Assembly: GCF_003217095.1 (NCBI RefSeq) | Contig: NZ_QJSR01000002.1 | Coordinates: forward strand, 372,001-436,000 | DNA length: 64,000 nucleotides | Origin: Rhizobium sp. PP-CC-3A-592 | GTDB taxonomy: Bacteria > Pseudomonadota > Alphaproteobacteria > Rhizobiales > Rhizobiaceae | Direction: 5' to 3' | Part shown: positions 45,063-54,139 of the stretch, piece after piece | Layout: every line of letters begins with the position of its first letter | How positions within the stretch are numbered: position 1 is the first letter of the stretch | Made by a program: the position numbers and the translations under genes | Notes under the pieces: generated by a model | Told to the model about the DNA's origin: nothing | Seen by the model: only the letters and a program-made list of their open reading frames with translations | The model's database searches: none

Positions 45063-45971
45063 CTAACCCACTGACGAGACAGGGCTCTCTCCGGTTCTGC
45101 GGCGGCCAAGTTCCGGGACGATTTCCACCATCAGCATGGCTGCGAAAATGATGATGCCGCCGAGGTAACCGATGGGCGCGATGGTTTCGCCCAGAAGCAA
45201 CACACCGAAGAATGCTGCAAACAATGCTTCGCTCGACAGGAAGATCGCGGCTTGCGGCGCCGTCGTGTAGCGCTGCCCGACGACCTGCAGGGTGAAGGCG
45301 ACCGCGCTGGAGAAGATGCCGGAATAGAGGAACTCCGTCGTCGTCGCCGTGATAGCGTCGAGCGACAGGGGTTCCACAAAGAGCGCGATGCCGCCGGCGA
45401 GGACGGCACAGGTGGCGAACTGGATGAGGGAAAGCGCAAAGGGGCGGCCGCTCGAATGGGCGAAGACGGCGATGAGGATGACCTGCACGGCGCAGAAGAG
45501 TGCGGCCAGAATGGTGAGCAGATCGCCGCCCGTCAGCGCCGAGAGGGCGCCTCCGGACAGGAGGAAGATGCCGAGGAATGCCAGACCGGCAGAAGGCCAG
45601 ATGACCCAATGGGGGCGTCGGCGCAGGAAGGCGACGGTGAGGATGGGGACGAGCACGACGTAAAGACCCGTGAGGAAACCGGAATTGGCAACCGTTGTCG
45701 TCATGATGCCGATCTGCTGAGTGAGGGCAGCGAGGAAGAGAGAGACGCCGATGGCGACGAAGCCGCGCATGTCCCGACGACTGAGGGGCACTGTTGCCCG
45801 GCGGCGCTCGCGGAGAGCGAAGGGGGCGAGCACGATGGCGGCGATGAGGAAGCGCAGGCTCGTGAACCAGAGCGGGCCAATGGTGTCCATGGCCGTGGAT
45901 TGCGCGACGAAGCCCGCGCCCCAGATGGCGCCGGCGAGAAGAAGGACGAGATTGGCCTGAATGCGCGTCAC
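45063..45971 (-). CDS. DMT-family transporter (EamA)
   Basis: A 302-residue inner-membrane protein with ten predicted helices in two EamA repeats. The first repeat has AGAIWGAGFVAQSTAMDTI, and the second ends FLSSEALFAAFFGVLLLGE, a classic EamA signature. The GTG at 45971 has GGGAGCAGGTC upstream and is preferred to the ATG at 46022, which would add a non-conserved basic leader. Substrate unknown; such exporters carry amino acids or drugs. The gene stands alone. Confidence 0.85.
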   Translation of the reverse strand: MTRIQANLVLLLAGAIWGAGFVAQSTAMDTIGPLWFTSLRFLIAAIVLAPFALRERRRATVPLSRRDMRGFVAIGVSLFLAALTQQIGIMTTTVANSGFLTGLYVVLVPILTVAFLRRRPHWVIWPSAGLAFLGIFLLSGGALSALTGGDLLTILAALFCAVQVILIAVFAHSSGRPFALSLIQFATCAVLAGGIALFVEPLSLDAITATTTEFLYSGIFSSAVAFTLQVVGQRYTTAPQAAIFLSSEALFAAFFGVLLLGETIAPIGYLGGIIIFAAMLMVEIVPELGRRRTGESPVSSVG

Positions 45972-46055
45972 GACCTGCTCCCTCAACCGCTTGCTCGGCG
46001 CCTCGGCTAGCAGGCTGGGCATATCATGACAAGGTCTTCTACTGAGCTTGACCTA

Positions 46056-46160
46056 AAGCCTGTCGCGCAAAAGTGTGCAGCGGTTTTGCGATAACGACAT
46101 GCGAAAAAACAGGGGCTTAAAGCGTATGCAGCGAATCTGAAAGATCGCGACACGCTTTAA
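46056..46160. repeat. dispersed palindromic intergenic element (two stems)
   Basis: About 105 bases containing inner stem CGCAAAA (46066-46072) with TTTTGCG (46084-46090), and outer stem TTAAAGCGT (46117-46125) with ACGCTTTAA (46152-46160). The phrase AAAGTGTGCAGCGGTTTT recurs across Rhizobiaceae intergenic regions in my experience. The right edge runs into the neighbouring membrane-protein gene and supplies its stop codon. Confidence 0.6.
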
Positions 46161-46345
46161 AGCGCTGCGACGAACACCGCGCCCGGACCGGCGACGATCC
46201 GGCTCTGCAGGAAGAGGCCCTTGCCGACCAGCATCATGCCGGCAAGCGCCACGATGACGATGGCGGCGACGACGATGGTCTCCAGCGCGTTCAGGCCGGA
46301 GAAGAGGCCGAGGCGGGTCTGTTTGTGATCGGGTTCGGAGGCCAT
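46157..46345 (-). CDS. small membrane protein, unknown
   Basis: A 62-residue protein with an N-terminal polar segment (ASEPDHKQTRLGLF) and one strong helix (TIVVAAIVIVALAGMMLVGKG). It begins 5 bases after the stop of the upstream gene on the same strand, so the two likely share a transcript. Its stop codon lies inside a dispersed palindromic element. No family recognised. ATG at 46345 chosen; an upstream GTG in the same frame at 46363 is possible. Confidence 0.55.
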   Translation of the reverse strand: MASEPDHKQTRLGLFSGLNALETIVVAAIVIVALAGMMLVGKGLFLQSRIVAGPGAVFVAAL

Positions 46346-46350
46346 GTCTA

Positions 46351-46803
46351 TCACGCTTCCCACGACAGGCCGCGAACCTGCCAGCGCCAGAGACCGAAGC
46401 TGACCGCGGCCATGGCCGCGCCTGCCAGCAGCATCAGGCCGATGGCGATATGGCGTTCCGCCGGCATGATGCGGCCGGGCAGGGAGAAGGCGCTGATGCT
46501 GGCAAGCTGGCGGGCGGACAGGATAGCGCCCGTCGACATGCGGTCGGGCTCCGTCAGCGTCGCATTATCCAGCCAGAGCATCGGGTTGTTGACCGTCGAA
46601 CCCGTCGCCTCGATCAGCGCCGGTGGCTTGCCGAGCGGAAACAGCGCGTCATCCGCCTGCTCGATCGCCAGTTCCGTCTGCCATCGCATCTCACTGCTCT
46701 CTCCGGCCGCCGCACCGCCCGCAAAGGCAAGCGTCGTCGCAATCGCCAGGCCGAAAACGGCGCGGCGTGGCAACGACAGGGCAGGTGGTGCGGAAACGGA
46801 CAT
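46351..46803 (-). CDS. membrane-associated protein, unknown
   Basis: A 150-residue protein. The N-terminal hydrophobic stretch (AVFGLAIATTLAFAGGAAA) is a signal peptide or TM anchor, and a second hydrophobic segment near the C-terminus (HIAIGLMLLAGAAMAAVSFGLW) would cross the membrane. The intervening part (ESSEMRWQTELAIEQADDALF) is polar. ATG at 46803 follows CGAGGTCCGTC. It is followed at once by the 62-residue membrane-protein gene; I recognise no family for either. Confidence 0.6.
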   Translation of the reverse strand: MSVSAPPALSLPRRAVFGLAIATTLAFAGGAAAGESSEMRWQTELAIEQADDALFPLGKPPALIEATGSTVNNPMLWLDNATLTEPDRMSTGAILSARQLASISAFSLPGRIMPAERHIAIGLMLLAGAAMAAVSFGLWRWQVRGLSWEA

Positions 46804-47123
46804 GACGGACCTCGGTGGCAGGCGGCAGGAGCTTTGGCGGATAGGATGTAGAAGGCGCTCCGAAATCGGCTTCATATCGACCGAATTGCGGCATGCTCCG
46901 GCAAATGTCGTGGCAAAAACAAGGCGGCGGGACAAGGCGGAAATACCTGTTTTTATTAAGGAAAAATAAACGGATGGGGCAGGCTCCGCGCAAGCTTTCG
47001 TGTCCTCGAAATGGAGGCCGCGTTGCCTGATTCGCGGATGGTTCTGCATTCATCGACGCTGATCATGCAATCCATCAAACCTCGTCATGTCACGAGGCGT
47101 TGCGGCCTTTCCGCTTGAATTGA

Positions 47124-48410
<1,287 letters not shown>

Positions 48411-48431
48411 CCCAAGAAAAAGGCGCGGCCC

Positions 48432-49586
48432 TTGACCATCGCCGGGCATCACAGGATCTACATCTGCTTCTTCCTGTTTGCCGTGGCGCTGGGGGCGTTG
48501 CTTGCGCGCATGCCCGACCTGCAGGTCGCCCTGCAGGTCGATAAGTCCGAACTCGGCCTGACCCTGATCGGCATGGCCATCGGCGCGCTGATCTCACTCA
48601 CCGTATCCTCGCCGCTGATCGAGCGGCTGGGCCCGAAAGTCACGGCCTACATCACCGTCATCGGCACGGCGGCCTGCTATGCGCTGGTGCCGTGGATGCC
48701 GGGTCCTGCCGGCGTCTTTGCCGTGCTCCTCGTTGCGGGCATGCTGGCCGGGGCACTGGAAATCAATCTCAACGTCGAACTCGGGCGCATCGAGGCGGCC
48801 ACCGGCCGCAGCGTGATGAACCGGGCGCATGGATGCTGGAGCCTCGGCTTCTTCGTGACGGCGCTGGTCGCGTCGTTCATCCGCCAGTCCGGCGTGTCCA
48901 TGCAGGTCCATCTCGGCGTCACGCTGGTTGCGGTCGTCGTCTTCGCCTGGGTGGCGATCCGGGGGCTTGAGGCCGCGCCGGTGGATGCAACGCATCTGCC
49001 GGAGGAAAAGGCGCCGGCCTTCGCTTTCCCGACCATCGGCCTCCTGCCGCTCTGCCTGATCGGTATCGCCGCTTTCCTGGTGGAGGGGGCGGGCATCGAC
49101 TGGTCGGCGATCTACATGCGCGACGTCTTCCAGTCGGAGCCTTTCGTCGGCGGATTGGGGCTGACGCTCTTCACCTTCTTCATGGCGCTGGTGCGCATGG
49201 TGGCCGATCCGATCGTCGAGCGCTTCGGCAGCCGGGCCGTCGCCGCCTCGCTGCTGGTGCTGTCGGCCATTGGCATTGCCGCCGTCGGCCTGTCGCCGCA
49301 TCCCGTCGTGGCATTGTTCGGCTTCGCGCTGATGGGTGCCGGCTGCAGCGCGGTCTATCCGCTCGCCGTATCCGCCGCTGCCCAGCGCCGCGACCGCGCG
49401 CCGCATGTCAATGTCGCCTCGCTCGGGCAGGTGACGTTCATCATCTTCTTCTTCGCGCCGCCGCTTCTCGGTTTCGTCGCCGAACACGCCGGCATCCGGG
49501 CCTCCTACTTCATCTGCCTGCCGCTGGTCATCGGCGCGCTTTTCTGCGTTCCGGCCCTGAAGAGCGTTGCCGCGCGCACCGCCTGA
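48432..49586 (+). CDS. MFS transporter
   Basis: A 384-residue inner-membrane protein with 12 predicted helices. The two MFS halves are joined by an intracellular loop at about 182-200 (VDATHLPEEKAPAFAF). Start is TTG at 48432 (MTIAGHHRIYIC). The substrate is unknown; the family resembles YbjJ-like small MFS permeases. It shares strand and close spacing with the aminotransferase gene. Confidence 0.82.
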   Translation: MTIAGHHRIYICFFLFAVALGALLARMPDLQVALQVDKSELGLTLIGMAIGALISLTVSSPLIERLGPKVTAYITVIGTAACYALVPWMPGPAGVFAVLLVAGMLAGALEINLNVELGRIEAATGRSVMNRAHGCWSLGFFVTALVASFIRQSGVSMQVHLGVTLVAVVVFAWVAIRGLEAAPVDATHLPEEKAPAFAFPTIGLLPLCLIGIAAFLVEGAGIDWSAIYMRDVFQSEPFVGGLGLTLFTFFMALVRMVADPIVERFGSRAVAASLLVLSAIGIAAVGLSPHPVVALFGFALMGAGCSAVYPLAVSAAAQRRDRAPHVNVASLGQVTFIIFFFAPPLLGFVAEHAGIRASYFICLPLVIGALFCVPALKSVAARTA

Positions 49587-49616
49587 CCCCGACGCAGCAT
49601 CCGACCTTCCGGCACG

Positions 49617-49646
49617 AAAAAGGCCCGCATCGCTGCGGGCCTCTCT
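49617..49646 (-). terminator. terminator for alkene reductase gene
   Basis: Inverted repeat AGGCCCGCA (49621-49629) with TGCGGGCCT (49634-49642). On the minus strand it is followed by TTTTTCG, so it best serves the minus-strand reductase gene. The convergent MFS gene may also stop here. Confidence 0.75.
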
Positions 49647-49666
49647 GTATTCGATAAATCAGGTGA

Positions 49667-50794
49667 TTATTCCGCGGCCTGCTGGGTGAGTGCCGGATAG
49701 TCGGTGTAGCCCTTGGCGCCGCCGCCATACATGGTGTCCGGGTCGAGCGCGTTCAGCGGAGCATCCAGCTTCAGGCGTTCCACGAGGTCCGGGTTTGAGA
49801 TGAAGGGCTTGCCGAAGGCGACGAGGTCGACGCGGCCGCTTTCGACCGACTCGATCGCCAGCTTGCGGTCATAACCATTGTTCGCCATCCAGGCAGCCTT
49901 GCCGCCTGCGGCCTCGTAGGTCGCACGGAGCGCTGCGAAGTCGAACGCAGTATCGCCCTGCTTGAAGTCGCGATCGCCGCCGGTCGCGCCTTCGATGACG
50001 TGGATATAGGCCAGATCGTGCTTGGCGAGGCCCTTGACGACATGGTCGAACAGCGGCTGCGGCTCGGGATCGAAGGCATCGTTTGCCGGCGTCACGGGTG
50101 AGAGGCGGATGCCGGTGCGGCCGGCGCCGATTTCGGCGACGATGGCGTCGGTGACTTCGAACAGGAAGCGCGCCCGGTTCTCAATGGAGCCGCCATAGGC
50201 GTCCGTCCGCTCATTGGTTCCGGAGCGCAGGAACTGGTCGATCAGATAGCCGTTGGCCGCATGGATTTCGACGCCGTCGAAGCCTGCATCGATGGCCGCA
50301 CGGGCGGCCTTGCGGTAGTCCTCGACGATGCCCGGAAGCTCCGAGGCTTCCAGCGCACGGGGCTCGGACGTCGGCACGAATTCGCCCGCGCCATCGGGAT
50401 GGCGAATATAGGTCTTGGCCTTGGCGGTGATGGCCGAGGCGGACACCGGCTGGCCTTCGCCTGGCTGCAGCGAGGTATGCGAGATACGGCCGACATGCCA
50501 CATCTGGACGACGATCTTGCCGCCCGCCGCGTGAACGGCGCTCGTCACCTTCTTCCAGCCATCCAGCGCTTCCGGCGTGTAGAGGCCGGGAACGTCGGCG
50601 TAGCCCTGTCCCTGATGGGTAATGGCCGTGGCTTCGGTGATGATCAGGCCCGCGGTGGCGCGCTGTTCGTAATAGGTCACGTTGAGCGTGTTCGGCACGG
50701 CGCCCGGCGAGCGATTGCGCGTCAGCGGCGCCATGACGATGCGGTTGGCAAGCGCGATGTCGCCGGCGGTCGTGGGGTCGAAGAGAGACGTCAT
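49667..50794 (-). CDS. nemA: old-yellow-enzyme alkene reductase (NemA-like)
   Basis: A 375-residue FMN-dependent TIM-barrel reductase. Active-site and FMN stretches: IVMAPLTRNRSPGAVPN, MWHVGRISH, EIHAANGYLIDQFL and the Tyr-bearing ENRARFLFEV. It reduces activated alkenes, nitrate esters or N-ethylmaleimide. The ATG at 50794 is chosen; the frame to 50857 runs through the arsR stop. It is the last gene of an arsR-nemA unit on the minus strand, resembling inducible reductase modules in which the regulator senses electrophiles. Confidence 0.92.
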   Translation of the reverse strand: MTSLFDPTTAGDIALANRIVMAPLTRNRSPGAVPNTLNVTYYEQRATAGLIITEATAITHQGQGYADVPGLYTPEALDGWKKVTSAVHAAGGKIVVQMWHVGRISHTSLQPGEGQPVSASAITAKAKTYIRHPDGAGEFVPTSEPRALEASELPGIVEDYRKAARAAIDAGFDGVEIHAANGYLIDQFLRSGTNERTDAYGGSIENRARFLFEVTDAIVAEIGAGRTGIRLSPVTPANDAFDPEPQPLFDHVVKGLAKHDLAYIHVIEGATGGDRDFKQGDTAFDFAALRATYEAAGGKAAWMANNGYDRKLAIESVESGRVDLVAFGKPFISNPDLVERLKLDAPLNALDPDTMYGGGAKGYTDYPALTQQAAE

Positions 50795-50831
50795 GGAATG
50801 TCCTTTCCAGTCGGGTCGGGGGAGGGAAGCT

Positions 50832-51125
50832 TCAGAGGGCTGTGCCGATTTCGGCAAGGAACGCCTGAATGGTGTCTTCGTTGCGTTTGTAGAAGATCCA
50901 TTGGCCGACGCGTCGGGTCGTCACCAGGTCTGCGCGCTGAAGGATGGCGAGATGCGCCGATACGGTGGATTGCGACAGGCCGACCGTCTCGAACTGGCTG
51001 GCGCAGACGCCCATCTCGACGGGGTGCGCCTGAGACGAAAAATGCGCGTGGGGATCCTTCAGCTTGGTCAGAATCTCGACCCGCTTGGGATGCGCCAGCG
51101 CCTTGAGGATTTCGGTCAGGTCCAT
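50832..51125 (-). CDS. ArsR-family winged-helix regulator
   Basis: A 97-residue regulator: LKALAHPKRVEILTKLKDP, then the recognition region SQSTVSAHLAILQRADLVTTRR and the wing RVGQWIFYKRN. The segment GVCASQFETVGLS carries one cysteine, which could sense reactive electrophiles. It is 37 bases upstream of the NemA-like reductase gene and probably represses it. The ATG at 51125 is chosen, as the frame to 51251 would read through its own promoter and the adjacent sRNA terminator. A strong promoter lies at 51171-51199. Confidence 0.88.
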   Translation of the reverse strand: MDLTEILKALAHPKRVEILTKLKDPHAHFSSQAHPVEMGVCASQFETVGLSQSTVSAHLAILQRADLVTTRRVGQWIFYKRNEDTIQAFLAEIGTAL

Positions 51126-51170
51126 ATCAGCCCATCGCACGATGGCGATTTCTAAATTGTCTTCGCCCGA

Positions 51171-51199
51171 TATATGGATCGTTGAAATACGATTTACAA
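51171..51199 (-). promoter_or_regulatory. promoter of arsR-nemA
   Basis: On the minus strand, -35 TTGTAA (51199-51194), a 17-base spacer and -10 CATATA (51176-51171), placed about 45 bases before the ArsR ATG. This matches the alphaproteobacterial sigma-70 pattern. Confidence 0.7.
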
Positions 51200-51230
51200 G
51201 ATCGGCGGGAGAGAATTTGGGAAGCGGGCA

Positions 51231-51348
51231 AAAAAAAGGACCTGCGGTCAAACCGAGGTCCTTGAGATGTGAAGGTTAGATAACCTCCAGAGGGGAACAG
51301 CTGGTGCGGTGATACTGGGAGGGAATATGATCACCAAGTGCATCAGCT
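51231..51348 (-). ncRNA. AbcR-family small RNA, copy near arsR
   Basis: About 118 nt on the minus strand. The 5' end is predicted 6-7 bases after the -10 box at 51355-51360. The RNA carries two CU-rich anti-ribosome-binding-site loops, CCCTCCCAG (51315-51323) and TTCCCCTCT (51289-51297). It ends in a GGACC stem-loop with a U run (51231-51263). AbcR sRNAs (alpha-r15 family) bind Hfq and silence ABC-transporter mRNAs in Rhizobiaceae and Brucella. Position between arsR and lsrB matches the known alpha-r15 locus of Sinorhizobium meliloti. I do not assign AbcR1 or AbcR2. Confidence 0.88.
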
Positions 51349-51354
51349 GAATTT

Positions 51355-51383
51355 GATATGGGAAAGGCCTGTGACGAATTCAA
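51355..51383 (-). promoter_or_regulatory. promoter of AbcR-like sRNA (arsR-side copy)
   Basis: On the minus strand: -35 TTGAAT (51383-51378), 17-base spacer, -10 CATATC (51360-51355). The predicted transcript start is A at about 51348. Confidence 0.75.
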
Positions 51384-51462
51384 CATTCGCTTCCCGATTT
51401 CGGTGAGAATTTTCAGAGCGGACGTCGAGGGCGCTGCGCGTGCGGCAGAGCAAAATCCGGAC

Positions 51463-51584
51463 AAAAAAAGAGGGCGCCAAGTAAACTTGGGCCCTTTTAA
51501 ATTATGAAGGTTATTCAACCTCCAGAGGGGAACAGCTGCTGCGGTGGCACTGGGAGGAAAATCGCCACCAAAGATGCATCAGCT
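51463..51584 (-). ncRNA. AbcR-family small RNA, copy near lsrB
   Basis: About 122 nt on the minus strand, second tandem copy. The two CU-rich loops are CCTCCCAG (51550-51557) and TTCCCCTCT (51524-51532); the 5' end shares CAGCTGATGCA with the other copy. Its terminator stem around 51471-51497 has a different sequence from the first copy, ending in a U run. LsrB/VtlR, encoded just upstream, is known in related bacteria to control abcR transcription; whether it acts here is inference. Confidence 0.88.
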
Positions 51585-51590
51585 GTGGCC

Positions 51591-51619
51591 GGTATGATCG
51601 TTTCTTAGGCGGCCAGCAA
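51591..51619 (-). promoter_or_regulatory. promoter of AbcR-like sRNA (lsrB-side copy)
   Basis: On the minus strand: -35 TTGCTG (51619-51614), 17-base spacer, -10 CATACC (51596-51591). It is weaker than the promoter of the other copy (CATACC against CATATC), which suggests dependence on an activator. Confidence 0.65.
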
Positions 51620-51792
51620 TCAATTTATATGCACATCAGCCATGCGCCAGGCGCATCTCTGCTTAAGTTTCGAGCAAAGTAAATGCATAGCTCCTCCCGA
51701 CGATGTATCGTCGCCGAAGAAGCGCAACATTAACAGGATGTTGAGATGAGGATTTCGGATGGCTGAAATTTCGGCACTGCTAAAACGCGAGG

Positions 51793-52689
51793 CTAGAAAT
51801 TCCAGTTGCGCGCCTTGGAGACGATGAAGTCCCGGAAGACCTTCAGCTTTGCCGCATTTTTCAGCTCGTCGGGATAGCAGAAATACGTATCGAACGACGG
51901 GATATCGGCGCCGATGGGCAACTGGATCAGGCCGGGATCGCGCCCGACGATGTAGTCCGGCATCATGGCAATGCCGATCCCGAGCAGGCAGGCCCGCTTG
52001 ATCGAGGTCTGACTGTTAATCTGCAGGTGTGAACTGCGCGGATTGTCGCTCTCGCGCCCCGCGATCGCCAGCCAGTTCACGTCGAGAAGATAGTTCGGCG
52101 CCGGTTCGCCGAAGGTGATGATGCGGTGGTTGTCGAGGTCTTCGATCGACTGCGGCTCGCCATGCTTATTGATGTAGGAGGGGGCCGCGTAGAGGTGCAT
52201 GTGCACCGTGAACAGCTTGCGCTGGATCAGGTCCGACTGCTGCGGCTGGCGGAGGCGGATGGCGCAGTCGGCGTGACGCATGTTCACGTCGAGCTCCTCG
52301 TTGTCGAGGATGAGCTGGACCGACATATCGGGATACAGCGCCAGAAACTCCTGAACCTTGTCCGTCAGCCAGCCCTGGCCGAGGCCGACGGTGGTGGTGA
52401 TGCGCAGCTTGCCGGACGGCTTGTCGGTCGTTTCCGTCAGGAGGACCTTCACGCTTTCCAGCTTCATCAGCACTTCATGGGCCGTGCGATACAGGATCTC
52501 GCCCTGTTCGGTGAGGATCAGGCCGCGGGCGTGGCGGTGGAAAAGCTTGATGCCGACATCCTGCTCCAGCGATGAGACCTGACGGCTGATGGCGGACTGG
52601 GACAGATGCAGCTTGTCGGCGGCATGGGTAAAGGAACCTGCTTCCGCCGCCGCATGGAAGATGCGCAGTTTATCCCAGTCAAGCGGCAT
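51793..52689 (-). CDS. lsrB: LysR-type regulator LsrB (VtlR homologue)
   Basis: A 298-residue LysR regulator. The N-terminal helix-turn-helix MPLDWDKLRIFHAAAEAGSF continues with LHLSQSAISRQVSSLEQDVG. The C-terminal effector domain is complete to SKARNWNF. LsrB in S. meliloti controls lipopolysaccharide, redox and symbiosis, and VtlR in Brucella activates AbcR2. The neighbours here (trxB upstream, AbcR-like sRNAs downstream) match that locus. The ATG at 52689 follows GGGGGACGGA; a GTG at 52701 is an alternative. Confidence 0.93.
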   Translation of the reverse strand: MPLDWDKLRIFHAAAEAGSFTHAADKLHLSQSAISRQVSSLEQDVGIKLFHRHARGLILTEQGEILYRTAHEVLMKLESVKVLLTETTDKPSGKLRITTTVGLGQGWLTDKVQEFLALYPDMSVQLILDNEELDVNMRHADCAIRLRQPQQSDLIQRKLFTVHMHLYAAPSYINKHGEPQSIEDLDNHRIITFGEPAPNYLLDVNWLAIAGRESDNPRSSHLQINSQTSIKRACLLGIGIAMMPDYIVGRDPGLIQLPIGADIPSFDTYFCYPDELKNAAKLKVFRDFIVSKARNWNF

Positions 52690-52799
52690 TCCGTCCCCCA
52701 CTCAACGCCTGCAAGGGAAAGCGATGCTGCTTCCCCTCATCCGGCGCTTCTTTCGTTCCCACATGGCACCATCAGTGATGCCTCGTTCTCTCGCAGCGT

Positions 52800-53774
52800 C
52801 TACTCGGCTGCAATTGCGACGGGCATATGACCCGCCAGAAATTTCTCGGCTTCCAGCGCGGCCATGCAGCCCATTCCGGCTGCCGTGATCGCCTGTCGGT
52901 AGATATCGTCGGTCACGTCGCCGGCAGCATACACGCCTTCGACATCGGTTGCGGTCGAGTCAGGTGCCGTCCAGAGATAGCCGTTCGGCTTCAGCCGCAG
53001 TTTGCCCTTGAAGAGCTCAGTTGCCGGCGCGTGGCCGATGGCCACGAAGACGCCGTCGATCGGCATGTCCGACGTCTCGCCCGTGCGCGTATTGCGCAGC
53101 GTGACGCCGGTGACGGATGCAGGCATGGGCGGCTTCGGTGGCGTGCCGGTATAGGCGGCGACCTCGTTGTCCCAGACGATCTTCACGTTCGGCTTGGCGA
53201 ACAGGCGCTCCTGCAGGATGCGTTCGGCCCGGAAGTGGTCGCGGCGGTGCACGACGGTTACGGTTTTCGCGAGGTTCGACAGATAGAGTGCTTCCTCGAC
53301 GGCCGAGTTGCCGCCACCGACGACGATGACGTCCTTGTTGCGATAGAAGAAGCCGTCGCAGGTCGCGCAGGCGGAGACGCCGAAGCCCTTGAAGGTCTCT
53401 TCCGTCTCGATCCCGAGCCACTTGGCCTTGGCACCGGTGGCGATGACGATGGTATCGGCTGTCCAGGCGGTGCCGCTATCGGTCGTCAGGCGGAACGGGC
53501 GCACCGAGACGTCCACCGACGTCACGAGGTCGTTGACGATTTCCGTGCCGACATGCACGGCCTGCTTCAGCATCTGCTCCATCAACCAGGGGCCCTGGAT
53601 CGGATCGCCGAAGCCCGGATAGTTTTCCACATCCGTGGTGATCATCAGCTGGCCGCCCTGTTCCATGCCGGCGATGAGGACGGGGTTCAGCATGGCGCGG
53701 GCGGCGTAGATGGCGGCGGTGTAGCCGGCCGGGCCGGAGCCGATGATGAGGAGTTTGGTGTGGCGGGACGTCAT
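52800..53774 (-). CDS. trxB: thioredoxin reductase
   Basis: A 324-residue FAD/NADPH enzyme reducing thioredoxin. The FAD motif GSGPAGYTAAIYAARA is near the N-terminus, the redox-active CATC is in SACATCDGFF, and the NADPH motif is VVGGGNSAVEEALYL. The C-terminal FAD contact is GVYAAGDVTDDIYRQ. It lies just upstream of lsrB on the same strand, as in Sinorhizobium, and LsrB is itself redox-responsive. No anomalies. Confidence 0.97.
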   Translation of the reverse strand: MTSRHTKLLIIGSGPAGYTAAIYAARAMLNPVLIAGMEQGGQLMITTDVENYPGFGDPIQGPWLMEQMLKQAVHVGTEIVNDLVTSVDVSVRPFRLTTDSGTAWTADTIVIATGAKAKWLGIETEETFKGFGVSACATCDGFFYRNKDVIVVGGGNSAVEEALYLSNLAKTVTVVHRRDHFRAERILQERLFAKPNVKIVWDNEVAAYTGTPPKPPMPASVTGVTLRNTRTGETSDMPIDGVFVAIGHAPATELFKGKLRLKPNGYLWTAPDSTATDVEGVYAAGDVTDDIYRQAITAAGMGCMAALEAEKFLAGHMPVAIAAE

Positions 53775-54139
53775 GGCGTATCCTTGGGCGCGGTCTCAAG
53801 CCCGGTTTCCGGAACATGCGCGCGAAACGGGCGATTTTGATAACGGCAGAAGTGCTCAGTGTAGGTATGAGGGTCAAGCGGTTTCAAGTGCGCGGGACAG
53901 GATTACCACATTTGATTGTCGACGATACCGGCTTTTCGAGCCTCCCGCGCGGATCCGGCGCATTCGCCCGGTGCAAGCGGGTAGGCCCAAGGGTGGTGAG
54001 ACAGCCAGCACCGGGGCGTTCTGTCGATATAGAATTAAACATTAGTAATTTAGAGAATTTTCTTTTAGCGTGCGCCATCGGTCCGGGGCGCTGATCATGT
54101 GTCTCGATCCCAACGCCGGAAGCCGTCGATGGTCGAGAC
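53775..54139. other. non-coding stretch between trxB and GT2 gene
   Basis: About 365 bases with no supported gene. A 92-codon frame at 53816-54094 exists on the plus strand, but it has no family match and a weak ribosome binding site. The block at 54030-54065 is strongly A/T-rich and probably holds the promoter of the glycosyltransferase operon. In S. meliloti, lrp sits near trxB; here lrp is 2.5 kb away with two glycosyltransferases between. Confidence 0.5.

Noticed and set aside
44830-45066. 78-codon plus-strand frame in the region upstream of the cold-shock gene
   Set aside because: It has no clear ribosome binding site, no family match and unusual codon use for the genome. The region is better read as a regulatory leader.
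53816-54094. 92-codon plus-strand frame between trxB and the GT2 gene
   Set aside because: No homology is apparent, the composition drifts into an A/T-rich promoter-like block, and it would overlap the trxB upstream region.
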